A stretch of 64,000 nucleotides of DNA from Theobroma cacao. Taxonomy: Eukaryota; Streptophyta; Magnoliopsida; Malvales; Malvaceae. Where the stretch lies: NCBI RefSeq assembly GCF_000208745.1, contig NC_030856.1, positions 7,739,965-7,803,964 of the forward strand, written 5' to 3'. Below are positions 35,641 through 47,211 of the stretch, in pieces. Each line of letters opens with the position of its first letter. Position 1 is the first letter of the stretch. The notes beneath the pieces are model-generated. The model searched no databases and was not told the DNA's origin. It was given only the letters and a program-made list of their open reading frames with translations. The position numbers and the translations under genes were made by a program.

Positions 35641-37134
35641 GGCAGGTGTTAGGTTTAGGCAACAGCAGCAGGCGGTTAGGACTTAGGAGAACCCAAATCA
35701 GATCCCAATTCCTAGTTTCCCACCCTTTACCCACAGCCCGGGGCCTCATGCCCCGTTACCCCGGTAGGGTTTTTTTTTTTGTGGCCCATCGGGCTGGCTC
35801 GCCCCAACCCGAGTCAGCCCCCTAAGCAACTGGGCTAGCCCATCTAGGCCCGATTTAAATATGGGTTAAAATTTTTTCAACCCAACCCACCCCATATTTA
35901 ATGAAAAATGGGTCGGCCCATATAGGCCAGGCCCATATTGACAGGTCTACATATAATATTGTTTTATTTTGGTGTCATTACTTTTTATGATATCAATGCT
36001 ACACGTTATATATAATTATCCTAACTGGGTTAAATTTTCGTGATTCCTAATATGTTTTGCTGGTAGTCATTGATTAGATGCTTAATAGAAAACTTCGAAA
36101 CAGCATTTGTGGTTAATGCTCTGTCTAAATGATCTCTCAATTTCATGTTAATGCTATGGGTCTGCCACTTTTGTCCTGGTTATGTTAGGTTCAGACTGTG
36201 AGACACATGGCAATAAGATGGTACCAGAACCACACAACTTTGTCTGAACCTTGCAGTCAAACTCGCAAACACAATTAACACTTTGTTAGGAATAGAATAA
36301 ATGTGTGCTTCTTTAGGTGCCTGGTCAGTAACGTGAATCTGATTTGAGGATATCCTTCTCTGATAAACAACAATAGCTATAAATGCCAATAATAACCTTA
36401 ATATCATGTTGGCTTTGCATTAGAGGGTTTAATGCATGTTGTTTGTATATGTGTATATGATATTGAACCTTTCAATCATTGGTGGTTATAGTGATTTTCA
36501 TTTTTTGTTCTTAGGTACAAGTTGATTGCAATCACACTCGAATGACTAGAAAGATAGGGATTGTTGCAAACTTTCCATTTTAGCCCAACCTGACTGAGAT
36601 CTATTTTGATGAGAGCTTATGTAATTTCTTATAGTCGGTGTAGTTATATGTTATCATGTTAATCTCTCTTATCACAGCTTGATATTTACATTCTTTTTGC
36701 AGATTTCCTTCAGATTTGCGGGGAAGCTAGGTACAGATCGCCTAGCCATGCAAAACCATCGTGTGAGTTTCATGGCTACCTTCTATTGATTGTTTAAATT
36801 AGTCACACAATGTATTACTTTTAGTTTTTTTCTTCTCTAACATGGCCTCTGTGGTTGATTACTAAAAGCAAAACCTAATAATCTAGCATTTACATCCTAA
36901 TTTATTTAGATGTTTTCTAATCAATGTTTTCTTATTTGATCCTGTTGCCACTGGTTGCCAGGTTTCCTCTAACTGGCACTTTTAACAGTTCCTACTTGTC
37001 AGCTTATGCATATTAGGATACATGAGAGATGAAATGGATTTTAAATTGTAACTTTGCAAACTAAATTGTTCATGCCTTCTGTTTTTTTAATCTTTCATTT
37101 GATTTCCTTGAAAGAAAGAAATTGCTGGGCTTTC

Positions 37135-39538
37135 TGTAGACACCTCTAAAATAAAAAATAATAATAAAATAAAAAATAAAAAAAGAGAGGAATGGCTAGG
37201 CGTATGCCCAACCATCCCTTCCCCAACCACCATGAGTGATGGGGCTCTAGCTACCAACTCTTCGGTGCTAGAACCCCATTGTCGGGTTGTCCAAATTTTT
37301 GGACAACCTAGTTTTTAAGGATTGACCACCTGCAAAAAAACGGAAGGAGAAAAAAAAAACGTTTTCAAAACAAAAAACCTAAAATCTCTATCAGCCAGAA
37401 ACAGCCACAATCAATAGAAAATAAGAAATCACAACAAAAAAATACAAAAAGAAGAAACGAAAATCTGAGAGACCCAAGGAATGTGGATCTATTCAGCGAG
37501 GGAAGGAGAGATAGGGGGTGAGTGGTGCCGGATCTGAGCGGGGCACAAAAGGTTTGGGAAGCCGCCGGCTTAAAGGGGGAGAGAAAAAAGAGTGAAAGCA
37601 GTACCGACGCCAGATCCGACGACAGTGAAGGTGGGGCTACCACCGGTTGGTCAGATTTGAAAAAAGAAAGGGGAATAGAGAAGAGAAAGCCGAAGGAGAG
37701 GGAAAGAGAAGGATCTGCCAACCATAGGGAAAGTTGAAGAGAGAAAGAAACAAAAAAGAAGAGATAGAGAAAAAGAAAATTTTAGAGAGAAGGGAGAGGG
37801 TGATCGGCTAGAGAGAGAAGGAGAAAGGTGAAAATAAGGAAGAAAAAAAAATAAGCTTTTATACTAAACAGAGGAGAGCAAAACGGTCCCGTTTTAGTGG
37901 AGTGGGGGAATTGAAAGGTCAATGCCTAAACGGTGCCGTTTCGAGTGGCTCTATAGGCACCAAACGATGCGTTTTGAATTCTGCCTTGTGGGCCTCAAGA
38001 ATCAGATCGGGTGTAACAGATTTGGGCTTCTACAGGCCATTGAGTTGGGCTAATCTGAGCCCAGAAAGGTATAACCCTTCTCTTTGGTTTGGGCTTATTT
38101 CAATTGATTTTGGGTTAGCCCATTTTGTTAAATAAATTGCATTTTTTTGTTGTTATGATTTAAACCATATTAGGAAAAGTTATACATATATATACGTATA
38201 TATTTATTATGAATGCTTCTTTAAATGCTAGAAAAATAAAAAAAAATAATGATAATAACAATAATAATAATAAAAATCATCAACTTAAATAAAACGTTAA
38301 TATATATATATATATAAGACTAAATGAAATAGTTAATTATATTAAAATATTAAATATATTGCCAAAGAAATTAAGATCAAAGAAATTATTTTATAAATGC
38401 GTACCACTTACGAATTTATCTTGATATGGCATATGCTATTTTTATTTTGCTAATGGATCGAGAACCCCAATGTNTTGCCTCTTTTAAGTGAGATTTTTTT
38501 GAGTGCGAAGTTCGAGATGAATTTTCACCGAAGCGTCGGGATAAATCCGAACTCTAAACTTCAATACCCGTTAAGTCAAATTATCGTCGTAAAAAAATAA
38601 ATTTACATAATGTTGCATTTGAACTTAAATTAATATAATTAGTTAATCAGCTTAAATAAATACTACTAAATAGAGTTAATTTAATCGTCAAAAAAATAGA
38701 TTAATTAATTGTTTATTTGATAAGCTATATAATCAAGTAAAATATTAATCAAAAACGTTAATTAAAGGATATGGATCTAAATAGAAAATAAAAAAAATAA
38801 AATAAACAAATAATCCACAAAAAAATAATAAATAGCAATAAACGTATAAATAAGGTGATAAATTATTAAACACGTAATTGGATGAATTATGAACCACGTA
38901 AGTCAATAAACGCATGCATGTAGACATCATCATTTTATCTTGTCATAGCATGCCACATTTATCTTGCAAATGGTGCGGGAGTTCTGACGATGGGATTTCC
39001 CCGAAAGGCTTGTAGAGACGAGTTCTTCCGGGGATATTTCTAAGTGAGAAAATTTTCGAGATTTTACCAAAGCGTTGGGATGATCTTCGAATGATTTTCC
39101 AATAAAAGATTGCCGACCTCATTATTTAAAATAAACAAGTCATGACATCATTTTACGCTTGCATCATGTGCATACGTAAAACCAAATAAAAAAATCAGTT
39201 GGCCAATTTAATAAAAAATTAGTTAATAAGCAGGGATTAAATCAAAAGTAGGCTATAATAGGATAACTTAAGATTAAATGGTACCGTTCGTGGAACGGGC
39301 ACCACGGAGATGCTAACCCTTCTCCGTGCGTAACGGCACTCCCGAACCCATCTAAAAAACATGGATCAGTTCTCGTTCTTTCGACGGACCTAAAATTAAT
39401 TTAGGACTTCGTCGATTATAATCAGATTAATAGGTAACCAATCACACCTAGATAAAAAATATTGGTGGTGACTCCTAAACAACATTTAATTTTCACCGGC
39501 GTCTTGCGGTCGAGTTCTCGAACTCGCACGTTACGATA
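37135..39538 (+). repeat. 5' LTR of the Ogre/Tat-like element
   Basis: Starts TGTAGACACC, ends CGTTACGATA. Contains an almost perfect palindrome at 37285-37308 (11-base arms, 2-base centre), three AAACG...CGTTT near-palindromes between 37880 and 37980, and two stem-loop candidates near 39285-39330. Short frames at 37365-37721 minus and 37522-37737 plus are LTR sequence that recurs in the right LTR, so I do not call genes. Confidence 0.88.
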
Positions 39539-39540
39539 GA

Positions 39541-39559
39541 TGGCGACTCCACTGGGACC
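39541..39559 (+). other. Primer-binding site of the Ogre/Tat-like element
   Basis: TGGCGACTCCACTGGGACC begins 2 bases after the 5' LTR. A TGGCGACTC start is common in Tat-lineage elements; I recall a tRNA-Arg primer for Ogre but cannot confirm the tRNA here. Confidence 0.7.
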
Positions 39560-40292
39560 TCGAGGGTCAAGCCATTAATTAATCATAAGTTATCTTAAGC
39601 CTTAAATAATTTATTTTTTTCCCTAGCATCAATTTTGCGTATTTTTGTTTAATGCATTCATTTATTTTGCTATTATTACTTCACTATTTTTAATAATTGC
39701 AAGAAATTTAGGATAAGAAGAGTGTGAAATTATTGGTCCAATGTCAGTATATTCCTTCTCACACACTACACATCTTGTATTCATGCATAAGCCTTTCACC
39801 TGGGCTTTGTCCTTAATTATGAGGGAGTTAAGTAGCTACGCTCTCGTGAGGTGATAACCTCCACATGGGCTAGTGAAGACTCTCACTCAGATCGAACCTA
39901 ATCCGTTTGAAGCCTGTAATGGGTGAGAATCGGGGTGCCTTACTAGTCCGTGTGGACAACAGTGAAAAGCGATTTGGGAACCTTTAGTTCCATTTTCAAC
40001 CCAAACTCAGCATGTAAAATACCGAGAGTTGCCTTTGCTTAGGTAGAGTTTCACCTGTGAGAATATACCTTTTGACTAGGTACACATAAAGGAATTTTCA
40101 TAATTCCCTTGTTCTAAATTCTTCTCCGCGAAGTAATGAAGGTATCATGTTATTAATTATTCATCTTTTGGAATTCTTGTTTACGGTACTGACTTAAACT
40201 TTTTGTCATATGCATATTTGCATCATAATTTTGCATATAGGAAAAGTATTTGTCACCTGACAACCGTTGACAGAGTAGATCCAATTGCATAC
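39560..40292 (+). other. Untranslated leader of the Ogre/Tat-like element
   Basis: Non-coding leader between the primer site and ORF1. No long frame. It keeps mixed base composition, unlike the AT-rich surroundings. Confidence 0.5.
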
Positions 40293-42196
40293 ATGGAGTC
40301 ATCATGGCCATCCTCAAGTTACGATGGAATATACGAAGTGACTCAGCATATGGCGAGTGCCCAACAAAGTGAAGGAGAATGCTTGTCAAAAGATCACTTC
40401 TCATCACTACCTGATAGGGTCCACCTTGATCTTAAACAGAACGACTTCACCAATTTGCTCGACATATGGGATAAGTGGGGGGCTAGCACTCGGGCGAATT
40501 TCAATAGAAAATATGGCCACATAGCTCGACTCCTTAAGGTCTAGATAGATGAACAGTTGTTAAAGGCCATTGTGCAATTTTGGGATCCGTCGTATAAATG
40601 CTTCATGTTTAATGAGGTGGATATGGTCCCCACAATCGAAGAGTGCTCGACTCTCTTACAAATCGATCTTGATAATCCGGACAAGATATATTGGAGAGGA
40701 CAAAAGACTGGACACAGGCGAAAGTTAGCCCAGATGATGGGTATTACCCCGACGGAAGTTGATCAAAACCTAAAGAAAAAAGAGGACAATGAATGTATCC
40801 CATGGAGTTTTCTACGTAGCTATATCATGAAGCATCGGAACACCGAGCAAGGACAGCTTGTGATGGCCTTGGGAATTTATGGGCTAGTCATCTTTCCCAA
40901 AGTCTTGGGACATATAGAGGTCGAAATTATAAACTTCTTCGAGCAAGTCATCAACAAGGCCAATCCTTCACCTTCTATTCTAGCAGAAACTCTCAGATCA
41001 CTGAATTATTATCGGAGAAAGGGGGAAGGACGATTTGTGGGATGCGCACAGCTTCTTTCCATATGGATAGTAAGTCATTTTGAATGCAAGGTCGAGAAGT
41101 TCAAGAAGCCATTTCATCCGCGAACCGCCCCTATCAAAGAATTTTGTGAGAGTGAATGGCCAAAAAATAAGACTAAGGAGCAATGGATCTCTAGACTTCA
41201 GAAACTCATGAGTGTGGAAGTAACGTGGAAAGCTCCGTGGATGCCACATCACCCGATCTTGTACAAATGCAGAAATGAACCTTCAGTGTCGTTAATGGGG
41301 CCATGGGGAGCAATCAGCTATGCCCCAATCATGGTGAGAAAACAATTTGGGTTAGAGCAGTTTGTGCCGATGACACACCGACTTAATACTTTGGAGTTTG
41401 CTTATGGAGAGCCGGGTTTTCTAAAAAGGATTAAGGAGATTGTGCGAGCTTGGAAGAAAACTAGCCGAGTCGACCAAGGGAGATACACTGATGAAGTAAC
41501 TACCAGATATCAGATATGGCACAACCAATGAGTTAAATATGTGGTATATTCGAAGGAAGATGCACTGCGTGGCCCAGTTGATCCGGAACCACGAGATGCT
41601 TTACTTGAAAGTGAGTTGGCTCGAAAGAAGTCCGAAGCTGAAAATGCCAATTGGAAACAACGGTATGAAGACCTCCAAAAGAGTGTGAGAAGATGAAGAA
41701 AGAAGTAATTGAACAAAAAAAGAAGGTCTGAAAAATAGATAGTGATTGGAAAATGAAGTTTTCTGCCACAACCAGTGAACTTTAGAGGGAAATACAAGTA
41801 AGAGAAAATTGAGGCGATGAACTTCAAGCGTACAATGACGGACTAAGAAATCAAGTGCGATTCCAACAAGAGTCCATCCAATTACTAAGACAAGAGTATG
41901 AAGAGCTCGAAGGGGTTATGATGACTTATCAACAGGAATATGAACACCTCAAGCAATAGAGCACCAGAATTCAAGAGTGGGGTGAATCCTACAGACCTGC
42001 TTATATAGAGAAACACGACCAGATGGATTACTTGGTTTGGCAAATGAGGGAGGTGGCTTACAAGGCGAGAAGCATGGCTTGGAAAACGGATATATTAAGG
42101 AGCCAGGTCTTTCTAGTTGGAAAACAAGAGCAACAGTTGATTAAGTATTTAGATGAGGTGTATAGCCATTATAATAAAATTGGTGAATATTTCTAG
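40293..42196 (+). pseudogene. Ogre-type ORF1 (DUF7745-like domain plus coiled coil), broken
   Basis: The ATG at 40293 opens MESSWPSSSYDGIYEVTQHM. The conserved globular part follows (YGHIARLLKV; LLKAIVQFWDPSYKCFMFNE; TIEECSTLLQID; GRFVGCAQLLSIWIVSHFE; PWGAISYAPIMVRKQFGLEQ). A charged helical region to 42196 ends with YLDEVYSHYNKIGEY. I recall this as the retroelement-linked DUF7745-type protein whose role is unknown. In-frame stops occur at 40542 (TAG) and 41529 (TGA after WHNQ), with at least one frameshift near 41670. The longest open part, 40545-41528, still encodes over 320 residues. Function is unassigned; do not read it as a host gene. Confidence 0.75.
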
Positions 42197-42491
42197 ATGA
42201 CTCCTGAGTTGTAATCAAAAACAATATCTTATGCAATGGATGACTTTGTTGTTAGGTGTCATGTGACGAATACTTTTAGTACATAATCATTCATACATGC
42301 ATAAATCATCATTTCATGACAATAAGTATTTTCACCTAAAAATAAAGATAATGGATTCATTTCTTCATTTCATTCATGCATCAAATATGCATCTAATTCA
42401 TGTTTATGATTACAATAAGGTTCCAAAAATAGCTCAACCACCTAAGCCAAGTGACCAACATGTCCATAATACGCGTCGACGAACAAGGATC

Positions 42492-42740
42492 ATGGAAGAA
42501 GAACAAAGAGAGCGAATGGATATAATGGAAAGAGCTCAAGAAGAAATTAGAGAACAGTTAGCAAAGATGATGGAATTGATGACAAGCTTAAGTAAAGGAA
42601 AAAGAGTTGCAGAAGAGTTAGCTCCGTCAGAAAACCCACCAGCTCAAGACATTGAAAACCAAAGGGATGATCCACCTTATCCCCCAGGGTTCACTCCACC
42701 ACATGCCCAAACCTCTCAAAGGGTCCACCCTCATGAGTGA
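42492..42740 (+). pseudogene. gag: Gypsy gag, N-terminal stump
   Basis: The ATG at 42492 gives MEEEQRERMDIMERAQEEIR, a helical start. A lysine-rich piece and the proline-rich DDPPYPPGFTPPHAQ phrase follow, typical of Ogre/Tat gag N-termini. At 42738 the reading hits a TGA that belongs to LTR sequence. The open frame continues upstream to 42297, but the start used here fits the family. Capsid and nucleocapsid parts are absent. Confidence 0.7.
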
Positions 42741-44990
42741 TGGGGCTCTGATTACCAACTCCTTGGTGCCAGAACCCCATTGCCGGGTTGTCCAAATTTT
42801 TGGACAACCTAGCTTTTAAGGATTGACCACCTGCAAAAAAACGGAAGGAGAAAAAAAAAACGTTTTCAAAACAAAAAACCTAAAATCTCTATCAGCCAGA
42901 AACAGCCACAATCAACAGAAAATAAGAAATCACAACAAAAAAAAAACAAAAAGAAGAAACGAAAATCTGAGAGACCCAGGGAGTGTGGATCTATTCAGCG
43001 AGGGAAGGAGAGATAGGGGGTGAGTGGTGTCGGATCTTAGCTGCGCACAAAAGGTTTAGGAAGCCGCCGACTTAAAGGGGGAGAGAAAAAAGGGTGAGAG
43101 CAGTACCGGCGCCAGATCCGACGATAGTGAAGGTGGGGCTACCACCGGTTGGTTAGATTTGAAAAAGAAAGAGGAATAAAGAAGAGAAAGCCGAAGGAGA
43201 GGGAAAGAGAGGGATCTGTCGGCCATAGGAAAAGTTAAAGAGAGAAAGAAACCAAAAAGAAGATATAGAGAAAAAGAAAATTTTAAAGAGAAGGAAGAGG
43301 GTGACCGACTAGAGAGAGAATGAGAAAGGTGAAAATAAGGAAGAAAAAAAAAAGCTTTTATACTAAACAGAGGAGAGCAAAACGATGTCGTTTTAGTGGA
43401 GTGGGGGAATTGAAAGGTCAAGGCCTAAACGGTGCCGTTTCGAGTGGCTCTACAAGCACCAAACGGTGTGTTTTGAATTCTGCCTTGTGGGCCTCAGGAA
43501 GCAGATCGGGTGTAGCAGATTTGGGCTTCTGCGGGCCATTGAGCTGGGCTAATCTGAGCCTAGAAAGGTATAACCCTTCTCTTTAGTTTGGGCTTATTTC
43601 AATTGATTTTGGGTTAGCTCATTTTGTTAAATAAATTACATTTTTTTGTTGTTATGATTTAAATCATATTAGGAAAAGTTATTTATATATACGTATATAT
43701 ATATTATGAATGCTTCTTTAAATGCTAGAAAAATAAAAAAATAATGNNNNNNNNNNNNNNNNNNNNNNNNNNNNNNNNNNNNNNNNNNNNNNNNNNNNNN
43801 NNNNNNNNNNNNNNNNNNNNNNNNNNNNNNNNNNNNNNNNNNNNNNNNNNNNNNNNNNNNNNNNNNNNNNNNNNNNNNNNNNNNNNNNNNNNNNNNNNNN
43901 NNNNNNNNNNNNNNNNNNNNNNNNNNNNNNNNNNNNNNNNNNNNNNNNNNNNNNNNNNNNNNNNNNNNNNNNNNNNNNNNNNNNNNNNNNNNNNNNNNNN
44001 NNNNNNNNNNNNNNNNNNNNNNNNNNNNNNNNNNNNNNNNNNNNNNNNNNNNNNNNNNNNNNNNNNNNNNNNNNNNNNNNNNNNNNNNNNNNNNNNNNNN
44101 NNNNNNNNNNNNNNNNNNNNNNNNNNNNNNNNNNNNNNNNNNNNNNNNNNNNNNNNNNNNNNNNNNNNNNNNNNNNNNNNNNNNNNNNNNNNNNNNNNNN
44201 NNNNNNNNNNNNNNNNNNNNNNNNNNNNNNNNNNNNNNNNNNNNNNNNNNNNNNNNNNNNNNNNNNNNNNNNNNNNNNNNNNNNNNNNNNNNNNNNNNNN
44301 NNNNNNNNNNNNNNNNNNNNNNNNNNNNNNNNNNNNNNNNNNNNNNNNNNNNNNNNNNNNNNNNNNNNNNNNNNNNNNNNNNNNNNNNNNNNNNNNNNNN
44401 NNNNNNNNNNNNNNNNNNNNNNNNNNNNNNNNNNNNNNNNNNNNNNNNNNNNNNNNNNNNNNNNNNNNNNNNNNNNNNNNNNNNNNNNNNNNNNNNNNNN
44501 NNNNNNNNNNNNNNNNNNNNNNNNNNNNNNNNNNNNNNNNNNNNNNNNNNNNNNNNNNNNNNNNNNNNNNNNNNNNNNNNNNNNNNNNNNNNNNNNNNNN
44601 NNNNNNNNNNNNNNNNNNNNNNNNNNNNNNNNNNNNNNNNNNNNNNNNNNNNNNNNNNNNNNNNNNNNNNNNNNNNNNNNNAAGAATAAAATCAATAGTT
44701 TAGGCTATAATAGGATAACATATAATTAAATGGTACCGTTCGTGGAACGGGCGCCACGGAGGTGCTAACCCTTCTCCGTGTGTAACGGCACTCCCGAACC
44801 CATCTAAAAAACGTGGATCAGTTCTCGTTCTTTCGACAGACCTAAAATTAATTTAAGACTTCGTTAATTAGAATCGGATTAATAGGTAACCAATCACACC
44901 TAGATAAAAAAGATTGGTGGCGACTCCTAAACAACATTTAATTTTCACCGACGTCTGGCGGTCGGGTTCCCGAACCCGCACGTTATGACA
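42735..44990 (+). repeat. 3' LTR of the Ogre/Tat-like element, 5' end deleted and gapped
   Basis: Joins the element at CATGAGTGATGGGGCTC, which is position 37228 or so of the left LTR, and then follows it to the end, with scattered substitutions. It repeats the palindrome (42786-42809) and the AAACGG motifs. The frame at 43056-43421 minus is the counterpart of 37365-37721. A run of unknown bases interrupts it at 43747-44681. Confidence 0.88.
43747..44681. other. Assembly gap, 935 unknown bases
   Basis: All N. By alignment with the left LTR the missing part corresponds to about 38252-39231, roughly 980 bases, so the gap length is realistic. Frames spanning it (43718-44703) are artefacts. Confidence 0.97.
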
Positions 44991-47211
44991 CTTTCAGGCA
45001 TGCCCACCTCTTTCTTGGTAGGTAAAATAGCAGAAAAACCAAAGGATGACATGTCCTTCAGGGAATAGCTAGCTAAGAGTAGAGACCAAGAAAGAAGAAA
45101 GATGCTAATACAATTTAGTGAGAGAAAAAGAAAGGAGCACAAGGACAAGCAATGGAACTTTAGTTGTTCAGCTTTAAAGATGATGAATTTCTATTGAAAA
45201 ATGTCTGCATTGTTGAATGCGCATAAAGAGAATAAGCTATTTAGCAATGTCTAAACCAATGTCTCGTTACGTTGTAACAGTATGGCATTTCACCAAAGAC
45301 GCTTCAGGATAATCAAAATCTATCCAGCTTCTTCAAGATTTTAACAAGCACAGATGAAAATAACAAGGTCCTGAACTTTACCATCAGTAACTGATGTTTA
45401 CTATGCCATGGGACATGCCTAACTTAATTTATCTCATTACCTTTTATGGTTGCTTTAAGAATCCTTATTTCTGTAAGAGTGTTAATAACAGGTCTACGTC
45501 TCCCCTGCACAAGCGCATGATTATCCTGTCACTGCCTTCCAGTGGCATCCAGAGGTACTTCTTTTAATGTGCTTCCCGATCATCTTCATGTTTATGCCTC
45601 CCAAAATTCATGGTTTTCTGTTAGATATTTTACAAGTACATGTTGATTTGCTGGATATTACTTCAATGGAAAGAGTTCTGATAAATGAATGAATCTGTTT
45701 CAAAATGAAATGATCTCTAATGTTCACACACTTGAGTACCAACCATGACTGCTGAAAACTAAAGTTTGCTTCTACATTTTTGAAAAGCTGTCAACAGCTT
45801 CCTATTAGACTTCCTTTCTTTATGCATGTTTGACACAACAATCCTCAATCAAATGCTACAATAGTTGTTTCCACTGGATGCTTGACTCTTTCAGAAACCT
45901 CCTAAGTTTGCTTACTAGGAATATTTCTCGTATTCTTTGAATTTCTGGAAATATGATTTTCTTGATCCCCCTCCCTTGTGGCAACCTTCTATTCCATCTT
46001 AATGGTTTTTATCCCATAGTCAAGAACACTAATAGCTATCCAGTTGGAGCTCAAGCTGCCAGTTTTCCCCTTGAGAATCTCCTTCTGTTGCTTCCCAGAT
46101 TTCCAAGGAAGTAAAATAAAGAAAATGCATATACTCAGTCTACACCATTTAGTACAGAAAGGATCTCCCTAATTTGTTTGCCCATCAGTTATCCAAATCA
46201 CATATTTGTTACTCATGGAAAACCGTGTGGGAGTCCTTGGAGACACAAAGGTAAATAGGATTAAAATTTTTTTACAGATGAAGTACTATATTCATTCCTT
46301 GCTTTTGATGACTGCATGCATGTATTTGGTAAAGGAATGGATTCAATGAAAAGCATACAACTATAATTCACATCTTTAAAATCTTTGAAAGGATACAATC
46401 AGAGTAAGAATGGGTTTTTGGGGCATGCCTCTGCAGGGTACTTGGAATGTTTTATTTAGTATAATTGTTTTATTTCGACTTTTCCTTTAGGAGAAAATGC
46501 TGTAATTGGTTTGAGTAATTTCTGCCATTTACTCAATTTTGGTATGAGATTTGACTTCCACTGTCTTCCAGTAACTTTTTTTGTTTCTCGTGCTCATATC
46601 TCTCTTGGTCTCACTTTGTTTGCAAATGTATTGCTTCATACTTTGACCCAGCAATATTACTCCTGACCACATAAATTGCAGAAAAATGCTTTTGAATGGG
46701 GATCGAAAATGATTCCACACTCAGAAGATGCCGTTCAAGTGACACAACACGTTGCTAACTTTTTAATCAGGTAAGGAATGTGAAGAACGGGAGTTTTTAA
46801 TAGTTTGTTCTCTATATTGTTTCTATTCAGTTATCAGCAAATTGAATTTGTGACACCATGCATGGAGTGAGGCACAGGCGAACTTCAAATTTCAACGTTA
46901 AAGATTGCAAGTAACATTCTGGCCGAAAAAGAAATGCCAGTAGTTTTTCGAACATAGGAATGATGAAAGGAGAAGAAGTCATGGAGTACTAAATTCAAAT
47001 CTAAGAAGCTAAATCAAGTTTTGGTATTGAGTTATTATCATTTTTCCGGTGCAGTGAGGCTAGAAAGTCATTAAACAGGCCACCTGTTCGAAAAGTGCTT
47101 GATAACCTCATTTATAATTACAGCCCTGCCTGTTGTGGGAAGGCTGGGTAAGCTGACACTACCCTTTTGAGACTATTAACAGCTAGCCTCATATTTGAAT
47201 GTTAAAGCTAC

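Larger units (their letters stand above)
31664..35949 (-). mobile_element. hAT DNA transposon with decayed transposase
   Basis: 4286 bp, bounded by an 18-bp perfect terminal inverted repeat (TAGACCTGTCAATATGGG at the left, its complement at the right). An 8-bp target duplication, CATATAAT, occurs at 31656-31663 and 35950-35957. Eight-base duplications and the BED-finger transposase inside define the hAT superfamily. Both ends carry GC-rich GGCCCA-like subterminal sequence. The transposase is on the minus strand. The host site is intron 4 of the GGH pseudogene; the intact sister gene has no such insert. Confidence 0.96.
37135..44990 (+). mobile_element. Ogre/Tat-like Gypsy LTR element, internal deletion derivative
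   Basis: 7856 bp, flanked by a perfect 5-bp target duplication CTTTC (37130-37134, 44991-44995), with TGTAGACACC and GTTATGACA ends. Long LTRs (2404 bp on the left) enclose a primer-binding site, an extra ORF1 before gag, and a gag start that runs straight into the right LTR. The rest of gag and all of pol, plus about the first 95 bases of the right LTR, are gone. An extra ORF upstream of gag and long LTRs are hallmarks of Ogre/Tat Gypsy elements. It is inserted in intron 5 of the GGH pseudogene, with no counterpart in the intact copy at 53174. Confidence 0.9.

Noticed and set aside
35441..35749. Frames on both strands near the hAT right end
   Set aside because: They come from the GATGG/GGATG subterminal repeats, not from a gene.
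37365..37737. Overlapping frames in the Ogre/Tat-like LTR, repeated at 43056-43421
   Set aside because: They recur because the LTR is duplicated; composition is low complexity and no family fits.
43718..44703. Long open frames on both strands over 43718-44703
   Set aside because: They consist of unknown bases in the assembly gap.
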